NCBI RefSeq assembly: GCF_002209565.1
Contig: NZ_NJIH01000003.1
Span: 248,001 to 312,000 of the forward strand
Length of the DNA: 64,000 nt
Direction: 5' to 3'
From: Candidimonas nitroreducens
GTDB taxonomy: Bacteria > Pseudomonadota > Gammaproteobacteria > Burkholderiales > Burkholderiaceae_B
The notes beneath the pieces were generated by a model. It saw nothing but the letters and a program-made list of their open reading frames with translations. It did no database searches and was not told the DNA's origin. Each line of letters starts with the position of its first letter. Within the stretch, counting starts at the first letter, position 1. Below, in pieces: positions 40,488 to 49,392 of this stretch. The position numbers were made by a program, and so were the translations under genes.

Positions 40488-41813
40488 TCAGCCGTGGACG
40501 GCGAAGCCGTCGGCATAGGCGGCCGGATTGCTTCCGTCCCAGGTCTTGCCGTCCATCAGCGTGGATGAGCGCATCGGAGCTGCGGGCAGGGGCACCGAGG
40601 CGGCCGCGGCCGCTTCCTTGTACAGGCCGATATGGTTGATTTCGCCGGCCACCGCCAGGTAGTCGGGATGCTTGTGCAACAGGCCCCAGCGCTTGTGCTG
40701 CGTCAGGAACCACATGCCGTCGCTGAGGTAGGGGAAGTTGACGGCGCCGTCGCCGTGGAAGCGCATGGCGTGCTTGTCCTTCCACGCCCTGCCCAGGCCG
40801 TTGCGGTATTCGCCCAGCATGCGCCCCTCTATCAGCCGGGCCTGGGTGTTCACGTACGATTTGGCGGCAATTGTCTGCGCCGTCTTGCGCATGTTCTCGG
40901 CCGAGCTGTCTATCCATCGGCTCGCCTCCAGTATGGCGGCGGTGACGGCGCGCGCTGTGTTCGGGTATTTCCGCGCGAAGTCGGCGCGCGTGCCCAGCAC
41001 TTTCTCGGGGTGGTCGGCCCAGATGTCCTGCGTCGTCGCGGCGCCGAAGCCTATGCCGTCGGCGATGGCGCGCGCATTCCAGGGTTCGCCCACGCAGAAA
41101 CCGTCCATGGCGCCGATGCGCATATTGGCGACCATCTGCGGCGGCGGCACGGTAATGGCGCGCGCGTCCTTGAAGGGGTCGATGCCGTAGGCGGCCAGCC
41201 AGTAATACAGCCACATCGCATGCGTGCCCGTGGGAAACGTCTGGGCAAAGGTGTATGGGCGCTTCGCGGCGGACATGGCCTTTTTCAGGCTCGCGCCGTC
41301 GGTCACGCCCGCCGTTTCGTGCAGCTGGCGCGACAGGGTGATGCCCTGCCCGTTCTGGTTCAGGCCCATCAATACCGCCATCTTCGTCGCCGCGCCCGCC
41401 AGGCCCAGGTGCATGCCGTAGATCATGCCGTACAGCGCGTGCGCGAAATCCAGGTCGCCGGTGACGAGTTTTTCCCGCACCGAGGCCCACGAGGCTTCCT
41501 TGCTGGGCACGATCTTCACGCCGTGCTTCTTGTCCAGCCCGAGCACGCCGGCCATGACGACCGAGGCACAGTCGGCCAGGGGGATGAAGCCTATCTTCAC
41601 CTCGGCTTTTTCGGGCGCATCCGAGCCCGCGGCCCAGGCGCCGCTGCCGGGCAGCGGACTCAGCAGGCCGCCCGCCGCCAATCCGGCGGCGGATCTGGCG
41701 GCGTTACCCAGCCAATCCCGGCGGCGCGCGCCGGCTGCCGTCAGGGCGGGCTGGCCAGGGGTGGAAGAATAGTCGGCATGGCACTTGCCTGGCGTCTTGT
41801 CGGCGGCTTTCAT
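40488..41813 (-). CDS. NrtA/CmpA-type ABC substrate-binding protein
   Basis: The 441-residue receptor has an N-terminal RRRDWLGNAARSAAGLAAGG stretch that resembles a twin-arginine signal, then the NrtA-type binding domain starting KIGFIPLADCASVVMA. NrtA proteins bind nitrate or nitrite and CmpA bicarbonate; both carry this FIPLADCA-like start. The length of about 440 fits NrtA rather than the shorter SsuA/TauA receptors. It is the first gene of the transport operon. No nitrate or nitrite reductase genes are near, so the ligand remains open. Confidence 0.88.
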   Translation of the reverse strand: MKAADKTPGKCHADYSSTPGQPALTAAGARRRDWLGNAARSAAGLAAGGLLSPLPGSGAWAAGSDAPEKAEVKIGFIPLADCASVVMAGVLGLDKKHGVKIVPSKEASWASVREKLVTGDLDFAHALYGMIYGMHLGLAGAATKMAVLMGLNQNGQGITLSRQLHETAGVTDGASLKKAMSAAKRPYTFAQTFPTGTHAMWLYYWLAAYGIDPFKDARAITVPPPQMVANMRIGAMDGFCVGEPWNARAIADGIGFGAATTQDIWADHPEKVLGTRADFARKYPNTARAVTAAILEASRWIDSSAENMRKTAQTIAAKSYVNTQARLIEGRMLGEYRNGLGRAWKDKHAMRFHGDGAVNFPYLSDGMWFLTQHKRWGLLHKHPDYLAVAGEINHIGLYKEAAAAASVPLPAAPMRSSTLMDGKTWDGSNPAAYADGFAVHG

Positions 41814-42087
41814 TTGCGATCCTGATCCGGAGGTGTGGGTTGCTGCGGCGAGCGCTGGATGGCGCTCGTGCGTACACTCAGGTCATAAGCAATGTTCGTG
41901 CCACTGCTGGATCCGTATCGGCCGGGCGATGCTTCATGGGGGATGGCGCGTCGGCGCCTGTCGCTCGCGCCTCCGACTACGCACCAACAACTGGCCTGCG
42001 CGACACATTGCGGTGCATGCGCATCGAGCCGGAGTTTTCCGGGGCGCCGCGGCCTGGCCGCAACCACATCGGGAGGCCGGGCGCTGT

Positions 42088-42459
42088 TCAGGCTTCGCTG
42101 AATACCTCTTTAGCCGTGCGCATCGCGTCGATGGCCGCGGGCACGCCGCAATAGATGGCGGCCTGCAGTATGACTTCCACGATTTCTTCCTTGCTGCAGC
42201 CGTTGGTCAGCGCGCCGCGCAGGTGCAGCTTCAGTTCGTGCGGCCGGTTGAGCGCGCACAGCATGGCCAGGTTCAGCATGCTGCGCGTCTTGCGCTCGAG
42301 CCCGGGGCGCGTCCAGACGCTGCCCCAGCAGTATTCCGTGACCAGCTTTTGTAATTCCATCGACAGCGGGTCGGCGCTGGCCAGCGACTTCTCTACGTGT
42401 TCCTTGCCCAGCACGGCCTTGCGCACCGCCAGGCCTGCCTCGAAACGCGAATCTTCCAT
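42088..42459 (-). CDS. Carboxymuconolactone decarboxylase family protein
   Basis: The 123-residue protein matches the carboxymuconolactone decarboxylase fold (PcaC-like), with RPGLERKTRSMLNLAMLCAL and GCSKEEIVEVILQAAIYCGVP. The single CGVP cysteine and the absence of a CxxC pair argue for a decarboxylase-like rather than AhpD-like role. Family members decarboxylate 4-carboxymuconolactone in protocatechuate breakdown, but no other pca genes are near. It is divergent from the glycosyltransferase gene at 42603. Confidence 0.85.
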   Translation of the reverse strand: MEDSRFEAGLAVRKAVLGKEHVEKSLASADPLSMELQKLVTEYCWGSVWTRPGLERKTRSMLNLAMLCALNRPHELKLHLRGALTNGCSKEEIVEVILQAAIYCGVPAAIDAMRTAKEVFSEA

Positions 42460-42602
42460 TTTTGATACTCCGGTTGGTTGGGGTAGGCCCCATGGTAGCG
42501 AAAAAGCCGTGCTTAGATGCCCGTTACCGTGGGCGATGGCCTAAAATCTCGCGGTGCCGTGCGTGTGCCGGCCCTTTTTCCACCCTGGCCCGCAGGATTC
42601 AC

Positions 42603-44195
42603 ATGGCTTCGAACGCCGATACGATACCGACCCCCGCCGCGTCCGCCCGGGGCCGGCCCACGGTCTTCTATGTGCTGCTGTTCCTGGCGGGCATGGTGGT
42701 GCTCTGGGCCGTGTTGTGCGGCATCAGCCACAAGTCGCCCGACCTCGACAATATGGAAGAGCTGGTCTGGGCCTCGAGCTTCGAGTGGGGCTACTACAAG
42801 CATCCGCCGGTGCCGGCGTGGTTCATGTATGGCCTGACTTCGCTGTTCGGCAAGCCCATCTGGCTGACCTTCCTGGCCGGACAGTTGTTCTCGGCGCTGG
42901 CCTTGTGGTTCGTCTGGAAGCTGGGCTGCGAGTTCACCACGCCGCGCCGCGCCCTGATCGCCATGTTGTCGGTGTCGGTCACCGCATACTTCTCGGTGCG
43001 CGCGACCATGTACAACCACAATTCGGTGCAGATGTGGTCGATCGTGGCCTCGACCTGGTTCTACTACCGCGCCTTGCGTCACGGACGTTCTTCGGACTGG
43101 CTGTGGCTGGGGGCGGCCTGCGGCATGGCCTTCATCACCAAATACAGTGCGCTGATCCAGTTCGCGGCTTTCTTCCTGTTTTTCCTGCGCCAGGGGTATT
43201 GGCGCGACCGCGCCGCGCTGCGCGGCGTGGCGCTGGCGCTGCTGACCTTCCTGCTGGTGCTTGCGCCGCACGTCTACTGGCTGTTCCAGCACGCGTTCGA
43301 GCCCTTGTACTATGCCGACAAATCCATCGTGCCTGCCGGAGACCCGCAATTCAGCGTGCTGTCGGACATATGGGGCTTCCTGACCACGCAGCTCGGGCGC
43401 CTGAGCCCCATGCTGGTCGCCTGGATCGCCGTGTATGTCTGGAGCCGCAGGGCCGCCTCGCGGGCCGTGGCCGTGCCGGATGGCGCCGTCGCCGCGCCGC
43501 GCTACGCGCAGGCGCTCAGCGCCTGGGATCGCTCTTTCCTGCTTATCGTGGGTATCGGGCCGGTGCTGCTGACCGTGCTGGTCTCGGGCGTTCTGGGCAC
43601 GCGCCTGGGCAGTTCCTGGGCCAGCACCTTTTTCGTGCTGTTCGGCTTCTATGCATATTGGTGGCTGCGCGGCGACGAGCGTGTGATGCTGCGCAGGACG
43701 GCCATCGTGGTGGTCGTGATCCAGGTGCTGATGGCGGCGGGCTATGCCATAGGCCGGGGCCCGCTGGCGTATTACACCGGCCGCAAGACCGATTCCACCT
43801 ATCCGGGCAAGCAGATATCGCTGCAGATGCAAGATGTCTGGCGGCAGCATGTTCCGGGCGTGCCCCTGACGCTGGTGGCGGCCGGCACCTGGCTGGGCGG
43901 CAATATCGCGGTGCACGTACGGCCCAGCGCCAATGTGTTCATCGACGGCAGCCTGCGCGAATCGCCGTGGCTGAAATCTGTCGATCCGATGCGCTGCGGC
44001 ATGCTGGTGGCGTACAGCACCGCCGATCACAGCTCGGGCCCGTCGGCCGCGGTGCGCAAGCTGTACGACCAGGCCTCTTACAAAGGGGTGGTGCAGCAGC
44101 GCTGGTCCACGCCGAAAAGCCCGCTGATCGTGGTGCACTGGGGCATTATCCCGCCACGGCCCGACTGCCTCTTGCGGGCCACGGCGGCGCGCTGA
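42603..44195 (+). CDS. ArnT/PMT-like membrane glycosyltransferase (GT39-type)
   Basis: The 530-residue integral membrane protein has about ten to twelve hydrophobic segments and the first-loop region DLDNMEELVWASSFEWGYY followed by HPPVPAW, typical of the dolichyl-phosphate-mannose/ArnT-like family (PF13231). These enzymes transfer sugars from polyprenyl phosphate to lipids or proteins in the periplasm. I chose the ATG at 42603, which starts the cytoplasmic tail before the first membrane segment. The lysR gene at 44209 begins 13 bases after its stop. The acceptor is unknown. Confidence 0.8.
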   Translation: MASNADTIPTPAASARGRPTVFYVLLFLAGMVVLWAVLCGISHKSPDLDNMEELVWASSFEWGYYKHPPVPAWFMYGLTSLFGKPIWLTFLAGQLFSALALWFVWKLGCEFTTPRRALIAMLSVSVTAYFSVRATMYNHNSVQMWSIVASTWFYYRALRHGRSSDWLWLGAACGMAFITKYSALIQFAAFFLFFLRQGYWRDRAALRGVALALLTFLLVLAPHVYWLFQHAFEPLYYADKSIVPAGDPQFSVLSDIWGFLTTQLGRLSPMLVAWIAVYVWSRRAASRAVAVPDGAVAAPRYAQALSAWDRSFLLIVGIGPVLLTVLVSGVLGTRLGSSWASTFFVLFGFYAYWWLRGDERVMLRRTAIVVVVIQVLMAAGYAIGRGPLAYYTGRKTDSTYPGKQISLQMQDVWRQHVPGVPLTLVAAGTWLGGNIAVHVRPSANVFIDGSLRESPWLKSVDPMRCGMLVAYSTADHSSGPSAAVRKLYDQASYKGVVQQRWSTPKSPLIVVHWGIIPPRPDCLLRATAAR

Positions 44196-44208
44196 AATCG
44201 GGACAGCC

Positions 44209-45180
44209 ATGGAATTGCGACAGCTGCGCTACTTCGTCTCCGCGGTACAGGCCGGCAGCCTGGGCAAGGCGGCGCTGGAGCTGGGGCTGGTGCCATCGGC
44301 GCTGAGTCAGCAGATCAGCCGCCTGGAAGGCGAGCTGGCGACGCGCCTGTTGCAGCGTACGGCCAATGGCGTGATCCCGACCGATGCGGGCGTGGCCTTT
44401 TTTCGCCAGGCCCAGCTGGCGCTGCGGCATGTCGAGCATGCCAGCCAGGCTGCCAGGCAGGCGCGCTTGTCCGGCCATGTCAGTGTCGGGCTGGCCCCCA
44501 CCACGGCGTCCGTGCTGGGCGTGCCGTTCATGGCCGCCATGCGCGAGCGCTATCCCGATGTGCGCCTGCAATTGGTGGAGTCGCTGTCGGGCCATTTGGC
44601 GACGATGCTCAATTCGCGCCAGCTCGATCTGGCCGTGGTGTTCCAGACCGATACGGCGCAGCGCTGGAGCACCATCGAGCTGCTGCGCGAGCGGCTGTTC
44701 GTCATTTTTCCGCAGGGGCTGCGCGGTGCCCCGCGAGGTCGGCGCGTGCGGCTCGGGCAGATCGGCGCAATCCCCCTGATACTGCCGACCGGGCCGCACG
44801 GGCTGCGCTCGGCGCTGAACGCGGCCTTCACACATCATGAAATGGCGCCGAACATCGTCATGGAAATCGACTCGCTGGCCATGCTGATGGACGCGGTGCG
44901 CGAGGGCTACGGGGCCACCATACAGCCGGGGGCGGCGGTGGCGCGCCTGAGCGGCGTACCGATGCGCCTGGTGGAAATCGCCGACCCGCAGGTAGAGCGC
45001 CACAACGTGCTGGCCAGCCTGAGCGAGGAAGAGCTGTCGCCGGCCGCGCTGGCTGCGCGTGTGGTGCTGCTGGATACGGCCCGGTCGCTGGTGCGGGCGG
45101 GACGCTGGGCCGGTGCCCATCTGCCCGCCGGCGCCTCGGCGTCCAGGCCGCAAGCCGGCCCGGGAACCTTGCCTGTTTGA
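44209..45180 (+). CDS. LysR family regulator, TcuR-like
   Basis: The 323-residue product begins MELRQLRYFVSAVQAGSLGKA, has a LysR helix-turn-helix and an effector domain, and belongs to the NAC/Cbl-like group. It sits directly upstream of the tricarballylate-type genes on the same strand, with a palindromic LysR site between, so it is most likely their regulator (TcuR-like). The tail after residue 285 is longer than usual and rich in Pro and Ala. Confidence 0.88.
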   Translation: MELRQLRYFVSAVQAGSLGKAALELGLVPSALSQQISRLEGELATRLLQRTANGVIPTDAGVAFFRQAQLALRHVEHASQAARQARLSGHVSVGLAPTTASVLGVPFMAAMRERYPDVRLQLVESLSGHLATMLNSRQLDLAVVFQTDTAQRWSTIELLRERLFVIFPQGLRGAPRGRRVRLGQIGAIPLILPTGPHGLRSALNAAFTHHEMAPNIVMEIDSLAMLMDAVREGYGATIQPGAAVARLSGVPMRLVEIADPQVERHNVLASLSEEELSPAALAARVVLLDTARSLVRAGRWAGAHLPAGASASRPQAGPGTLPV

Positions 45181-45231
45181 TGCCTGGGTCAACCGGGCGG
45201 AGCGTTGTGGGCGTAGCGATTGATACGAGAC

Positions 45232-45246
45232 TTCACGAATCGTGAA
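45232..45246. promoter_or_regulatory. Perfect dyad, candidate LysR box for tcuAB
   Basis: TTCACG at 45232-45237, AAT, then CGTGAA at 45241-45246. The inner TCACGAATCGTGA is a T-N11-A LysR box. It lies 126 bases before the tcuA-like start and 52 bases after the regulator gene. Confidence 0.6.
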
Positions 45247-45371
45247 TGGCCCATCGCGGTCTGCCGTCTAGTGGTACCGGCCGCGGCGCGCTAAAGTAGT
45301 CGTGCCTGTTCATCCGGGGGCACCCCTTTTGTGCATGGACTCCGGCCAAGACTAGCCTAGGGAGGCGGACA

Positions 45372-46769
45372 ATGATCGATGTATTGGTGGTGGGTGGCGG
45401 CAATGCTGCGCTTTGCGCTGCGCTGATGGCGCGCGAGGCGGGTGCCAGCGTGCTGCTGCTGGAATCCGCGCCCAAGGAGTGGCGCGGCGGCAATTCGCAG
45501 CACACGCGCAATCTGCGCTGCATGCACGACGCGCCGCAGGATGTGCTGGTGGGTGCCTACCCCGAAGAGGAGTACTGGCAGGATCTGCTGAAGGTGACTG
45601 GCGGCCAGACCGACGAGCATCTTGCCCGGCTGGTGATACGCGCCTCGTCGAACTGCCGCGACTGGATGCGCAAGCACGGCGTGTACTTCCAGCCGGCGCT
45701 GGCGGGCACGTTGCACGTGGCGCGCACCAACGCCTTCTTCATGGGCGGCGGCAAGGCGCTGGTCAATGCGTATTTCCGCAGCGCCGAGAACCTGGGCATA
45801 CAGATACGCTACAACGCCAATGTCGAGTCCCTGGAACTGGACGGCGACCGTTTCGTGGCGGCGCATGTCGGCGGCGAGCGTATTCCCGCACGCGCCTGTG
45901 TGGTGGCCTGCGGCGGCTTCGAATCCAACCGCGAATGGCTGCGCGAGGCCTGGGGACAGGTCGATGGCCAGTGGGTGGCCGACAATTTCCTGATACGCGG
46001 CACGCGCTTCAATATGGGCGTGCTGCTCAAGGATCTGCTGGCCAAGGGCGCCGATTCCATCGGCGATCCGACCCAATCGCACTGCGTGGCGATCGACGCC
46101 CGCGCACCGCTGTACGACGGCGGCATCTGTACCCGCATCGACTGCGTGTCGCTGGGCATCGTGGTCAACAACACCGCGCGGCGCTTCTACGACGAGGGTG
46201 AAGACTTCTGGCCCAAGCGCTACGCCATCTGGGGCCGGCTGGTGGCACAGCAGCCCGACCAGATCGCCTATTCCATCATCGATGCCAAGGCGGTGGGGCG
46301 CTTCATGCCGCCGGTATTCCCGGGGGTGACGGCCGATACGTTGCCCGAGCTGGTGCGCAAGCTGGGACTGCCCGAAGCGCAGTTCCTGCAGACGGTACAG
46401 GCCTACAACGAGGCCTGCCGCGTCGGCACCTTCGACCACGAGGTGCAGGACGACTGCCATACCGAAGGCCTGACGCCGCCCAAGACCCACTGGGCGCGGC
46501 CCCTGGACACGCCGCCCTTCTATGCCTATGCGCTGCGGCCGGGCATTACCTTCACCTATCTCGGCGTCAAGGTCGACGACCAGGCCCGCGTGCACTTCGG
46601 CGGCCAGCCCAGCGGCAATCTGTTCGCGGCCGGCGAGGTAATGGCCGGAAACGTGCTGGGCAAAGGCTATACGGCCGGGGTCGGCATGTCGATCGGCACC
46701 GCCTTCGGGCGCATCGCCGGCACGCAGGCGGCGGCCGCCGCCCTGCAACAGCAAGCCGTCGCGGCCTGA
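45372..46769 (+). CDS. tcuA: FAD-dependent tricarballylate dehydrogenase TcuA-like
   Basis: The 465-residue flavoprotein resembles TcuA, which oxidises tricarballylate to cis-aconitate, and the wider fumarate-reductase/succinate-dehydrogenase flavoprotein family. GGGNAALCAALMAREAG near residue 8 is the dinucleotide motif, RGGNSQHTRNLRC follows in the FAD domain, and GEVMAGNVLGKGYTAG is at the C-terminus. An AGGGAGG ribosome site precedes it. The TcuB-like gene follows after 15 bases, as in tcu operons. The substrate may be tricarballylate or a related tricarboxylate. Confidence 0.9.
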   Translation: MIDVLVVGGGNAALCAALMAREAGASVLLLESAPKEWRGGNSQHTRNLRCMHDAPQDVLVGAYPEEEYWQDLLKVTGGQTDEHLARLVIRASSNCRDWMRKHGVYFQPALAGTLHVARTNAFFMGGGKALVNAYFRSAENLGIQIRYNANVESLELDGDRFVAAHVGGERIPARACVVACGGFESNREWLREAWGQVDGQWVADNFLIRGTRFNMGVLLKDLLAKGADSIGDPTQSHCVAIDARAPLYDGGICTRIDCVSLGIVVNNTARRFYDEGEDFWPKRYAIWGRLVAQQPDQIAYSIIDAKAVGRFMPPVFPGVTADTLPELVRKLGLPEAQFLQTVQAYNEACRVGTFDHEVQDDCHTEGLTPPKTHWARPLDTPPFYAYALRPGITFTYLGVKVDDQARVHFGGQPSGNLFAAGEVMAGNVLGKGYTAGVGMSIGTAFGRIAGTQAAAAALQQQAVAA

Positions 46770-46784
46770 GAGGGGAATACATTC

Positions 46785-47951
46785 ATGCAAACACTGGACA
46801 CACTCAGCGGCGAAGCTGCAAACTGGCAGCCCTTGCCGCTTACGGCCGACGAGGCCGAGGTCGCGCGCGTCATGCAGATCTGCAATGCCTGTCGCTACTG
46901 CGAGGGCTTCTGTGCGGTTTTCCCCGCCATGACGCGGCGCCTGGAATTCGCCAAGGCCGACGTCAATTACCTGGCCAATCTGTGCCACAACTGCGGCGCC
47001 TGTCTGCATGCCTGCCAGTATGCGCCGCCGCACGAATTCATGGTCAACGTGCCGCAGGCCATGGCCAAGGTGCGGCTCGACACTTATGTCGAATACGCCT
47101 GGCCGCGGCCGCTGGGGGCGCTGTACCGGCGCGCCGGCGCCACGCTGGCGCTGGCCCTGTTCGTGGGCCTGGCCCTGTTCCTGGTGCTGGCGGTGGCGCT
47201 TAGCGGCTCGCTGTGGCATGCGCCGCTGGCGGGCAATTTCTATGCGATCTTCCCACACAATCTGCTGGCCGTGATGTTCGGCATTGTGTTCCTGTTCATG
47301 ATCTTGGCGCTGGGCGTGGGGGTGCGGCGCTTCTGGCGCGATGTGTCGGACGGCCGCGACCTGCAGCAAGGCAAGGGCGCGGCCCTGGCCGAGGCCTCGG
47401 GCCAGGCCCTCAGCCTGAAGTACCTGGACGGCGGGCACGGCCACGGCTGCAACGAGTCGGACGACCGCTACACGCTGGCGCGGCGCCGCTTTCATCACCT
47501 GACGTTCTACGGCTTCATGCTGTGCTTTGCCGCTACCTGTGTGGCCACACTTTATCACTTCCTGCTGGATTGGCCCGCGCCTTATCCCTTTTTCAGCCTG
47601 CCGGTGCTGCTGGGCACCGTGGGCGGCCTGGGGCTGCTGGCGGGCCCCGCCGGCCTGCTGTACCTGAACCTGCGTCGCCACCCGCTGCAGGGCGATGCGG
47701 CGCAAAAGCCCATGGACCGCGGCTTCATCGTGCTGCTGTTCGTGGTCAGCCTGACCGGTCTGCTGCTGCTGGCGCTGCGCGATACCAGCGCCATGGCGGT
47801 GCTGCTGGCGGTGCACCTGGGGGCGGTGATGGCCTTTTTCCTGACCATGCCCTACGGCAAGTTCGCCCATGGCGTGTACCGCTGCGCGGCGCTGCTGAAG
47901 AATTCATTCGAGAAAAGGCTGCCCAGCCGGCTGCGTTTGGGATCCGATTGA
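46785..47951 (+). CDS. tcuB: Tricarballylate utilization protein TcuB-like
   Basis: The 388-residue membrane iron-sulfur protein reoxidises TcuA flavin and passes electrons to quinone. Two four-cysteine clusters are visible: Cys33, 36, 39, 43 and Cys67, 70, 73, 77. They are followed by about six transmembrane segments carrying histidines that can bind haem. The length matches TcuB. The gene is 15 bases behind tcuA, so the two are co-transcribed. A terminator-like hairpin follows the stop. Confidence 0.9.
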   Translation: MQTLDTLSGEAANWQPLPLTADEAEVARVMQICNACRYCEGFCAVFPAMTRRLEFAKADVNYLANLCHNCGACLHACQYAPPHEFMVNVPQAMAKVRLDTYVEYAWPRPLGALYRRAGATLALALFVGLALFLVLAVALSGSLWHAPLAGNFYAIFPHNLLAVMFGIVFLFMILALGVGVRRFWRDVSDGRDLQQGKGAALAEASGQALSLKYLDGGHGHGCNESDDRYTLARRRFHHLTFYGFMLCFAATCVATLYHFLLDWPAPYPFFSLPVLLGTVGGLGLLAGPAGLLYLNLRRHPLQGDAAQKPMDRGFIVLLFVVSLTGLLLLALRDTSAMAVLLAVHLGAVMAFFLTMPYGKFAHGVYRCAALLKNSFEKRLPSRLRLGSD

Positions 47952-47975
47952 TTCGAGTCCTGGTGCAGATAAGAA

Positions 47976-48014
47976 GGCGCCGTGGGTCTTGCGGTTTGTA
48001 TGGCCCACGGCGCC
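47976..48014. terminator. Strong inverted repeat after tcuB
   Basis: GGCGCCGTGGG at 47976-47986 is exactly complementary to CCCACGGCGCC at 48004-48014, an 11-base stem with a 17-base loop, 24 bases after the tcuB stop. The following bases GCGTTGTTTCC are only moderately T-rich, so termination may be partial. Confidence 0.55.
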
Positions 48015-48080
48015 GCGTTGTTTCCTCCACGCGGGCGGGCTGGCATGATCGGCCGGCCCGCTGCGTGTTTGCGGTCGACG

Positions 48081-48116
48081 CCCCGGCTGCCACATAATGG
48101 CAGTCGGGGTGGTTTT
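48081..48116 (+). terminator. Hairpin with T-stretch before the tctC gene
   Basis: CCCCGGCTGCCA (48081-48092) pairs with TGGCAGTCGGGG (48098-48109) through 12 base pairs, one of them G-T, around a 5-base loop, and TGGTTTT follows. This looks like an intrinsic terminator or an attenuator placed 41 bases before the ribosome site of the Bug receptor gene. Confidence 0.6.
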
Positions 48117-48149
48117 ATGTAACTTCGAGATATAAAAGGAGCGAAGAAG

Positions 48150-49124
48150 ATGAAGAAATTTTCCCTAGTCAAGACCGGGGCCGTGGCCCTGGCGGCCTGC
48201 GCCCTGAGCGCCGGCGCGACGGCGGCCTCGTGGCCCGAACGGCCCATCACGATGGTGGTGCCCTTCACCCCCGGGGGCACCACCGACATGGTGGCGCGCC
48301 CCTTGGCGCAGCTGCTGGGCGACGAACTCGGCAAGTCGGTGATCGTCGACAACCGCGCCGGCGCGGGCGGCACCCTGGGCGCAGGCTATGCCGCGCGCGC
48401 CAAGCCCGATGGCTACACCATATTCATGTCGACCATCGCGCATACCATCGCGCCCGCCATCTACAAGCACCTGCCCTACAATTTCGAAAAAGACTTCGAG
48501 CCCATCACGGTGGTGGCCTCGGTGCCCAACATTCTATTGGTCAACAAGAAGCTGCCGGTCAATTCCGTGCAGCAGCTCATCGACTACGCCAAGAAAAATC
48601 CGGGCAAGGTCAACTTCGGTTCCGCGGGCATAGGCAGCACCGAGGACATGGCCGGCGAGATGTTCAAGTCCATGACCAAGACCGATCTGGTGCACGTGCC
48701 CTACAAGGGCGGCGCGCCGATGATGACCGACCTGATCTCCGGCCAGATCCAGATGGCCATCGAGACCAGCGGCTCGGCCGCGGCGCAGATCAAGGCCGGC
48801 ACCGTGCATCCGCTGGCGGTCAGCACCCTGAAGCGTTCCAAGTTCTTCCCGGATCTGCCGACTATCGCCGAATCGGGCGTGCCGGGCTACGACTTCCAGA
48901 CCTGGTACGGCATTCTGGTGCCCGCCGGTACGCCCACGGCCGTACGCGACAAGATCTACGAGGCGACTGTGAAGGCGCTGAAAGATCCCAAGCTCGTCAA
49001 GGTCTTCGATACCCTGGGCGCCGACCCCGGCGGCATGAAGCCGGCCGAGTTCAAGACCTTCATCGCCGATCAAACCAAGAAGTGGGGCGAGATCGCCAAG
49101 GCCGTGGACATGCAGAAGAACTGA
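48150..49124 (+). CDS. Bug/TctC family tripartite tricarboxylate receptor
   Basis: The 324-residue periplasmic receptor has a signal peptide of about 26 residues ending in TAA and the Bug segments WPERPITMVVPFTPGGTTD and RAGAGGTLGAGYAARAKPDGYT in shorter pieces. An AAAAGGAG ribosome site lies ahead. It follows tcuB by 198 bases with two hairpins between, replacing the MFS transporter TcuC found in enterobacterial tcu operons. It probably delivers the tricarboxylate, with TctAB encoded elsewhere. Confidence 0.92.
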   Translation: MKKFSLVKTGAVALAACALSAGATAASWPERPITMVVPFTPGGTTDMVARPLAQLLGDELGKSVIVDNRAGAGGTLGAGYAARAKPDGYTIFMSTIAHTIAPAIYKHLPYNFEKDFEPITVVASVPNILLVNKKLPVNSVQQLIDYAKKNPGKVNFGSAGIGSTEDMAGEMFKSMTKTDLVHVPYKGGAPMMTDLISGQIQMAIETSGSAAAQIKAGTVHPLAVSTLKRSKFFPDLPTIAESGVPGYDFQTWYGILVPAGTPTAVRDKIYEATVKALKDPKLVKVFDTLGADPGGMKPAEFKTFIADQTKKWGEIAKAVDMQKN

Positions 49125-49125
49125 T

Positions 49126-49178
49126 CGGCACCGGCGCGCGCGGGCGGCAGGCTCCCCGCCTTTGTGCGCGCCGTGCCG
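49126..49178 (+). terminator. Imperfect GC-rich hairpin after tctC
   Basis: CGGCACCGGCGCGC at 49126-49139 can pair with GCGCGCCGTGCCG at 49166-49178, with one bulged base, just after the receptor gene stop. No T-run follows, so its role as terminator is uncertain. Confidence 0.35.
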
Positions 49179-49392
49179 GGCAGTGCCGGCCAACGGCAAC
49201 TGCAGCAGAAAACAAGGGCGCAGCCGCAGGGGATGCGAGCAGTGCGGCAAGGCCCGGCAACATCGTATCGCGCATAGCAACGCCGCGCTGGCGGCGAGTG
49301 CATACACACGTATCACAGCGCGGCAGGCCCCGCGTCGATTACACTCGTTTCCAGTTGATGATCGATAGTGGTTCGACTGAAAGCGCTGTTAC

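Noticed and set aside
40488-41813. Firm assignment as nitrate transporter
   Set aside because: The NrtABD similarity is clear, but no nitrate or nitrite reductase genes are near, so the ligand is left open.
45357-47870. Giant antisense frame over tcuAB
   Set aside because: It is a low-complexity frame rich in His, Gln, Ala and Arg that mirrors the GC-rich coding strand of the tcu genes.
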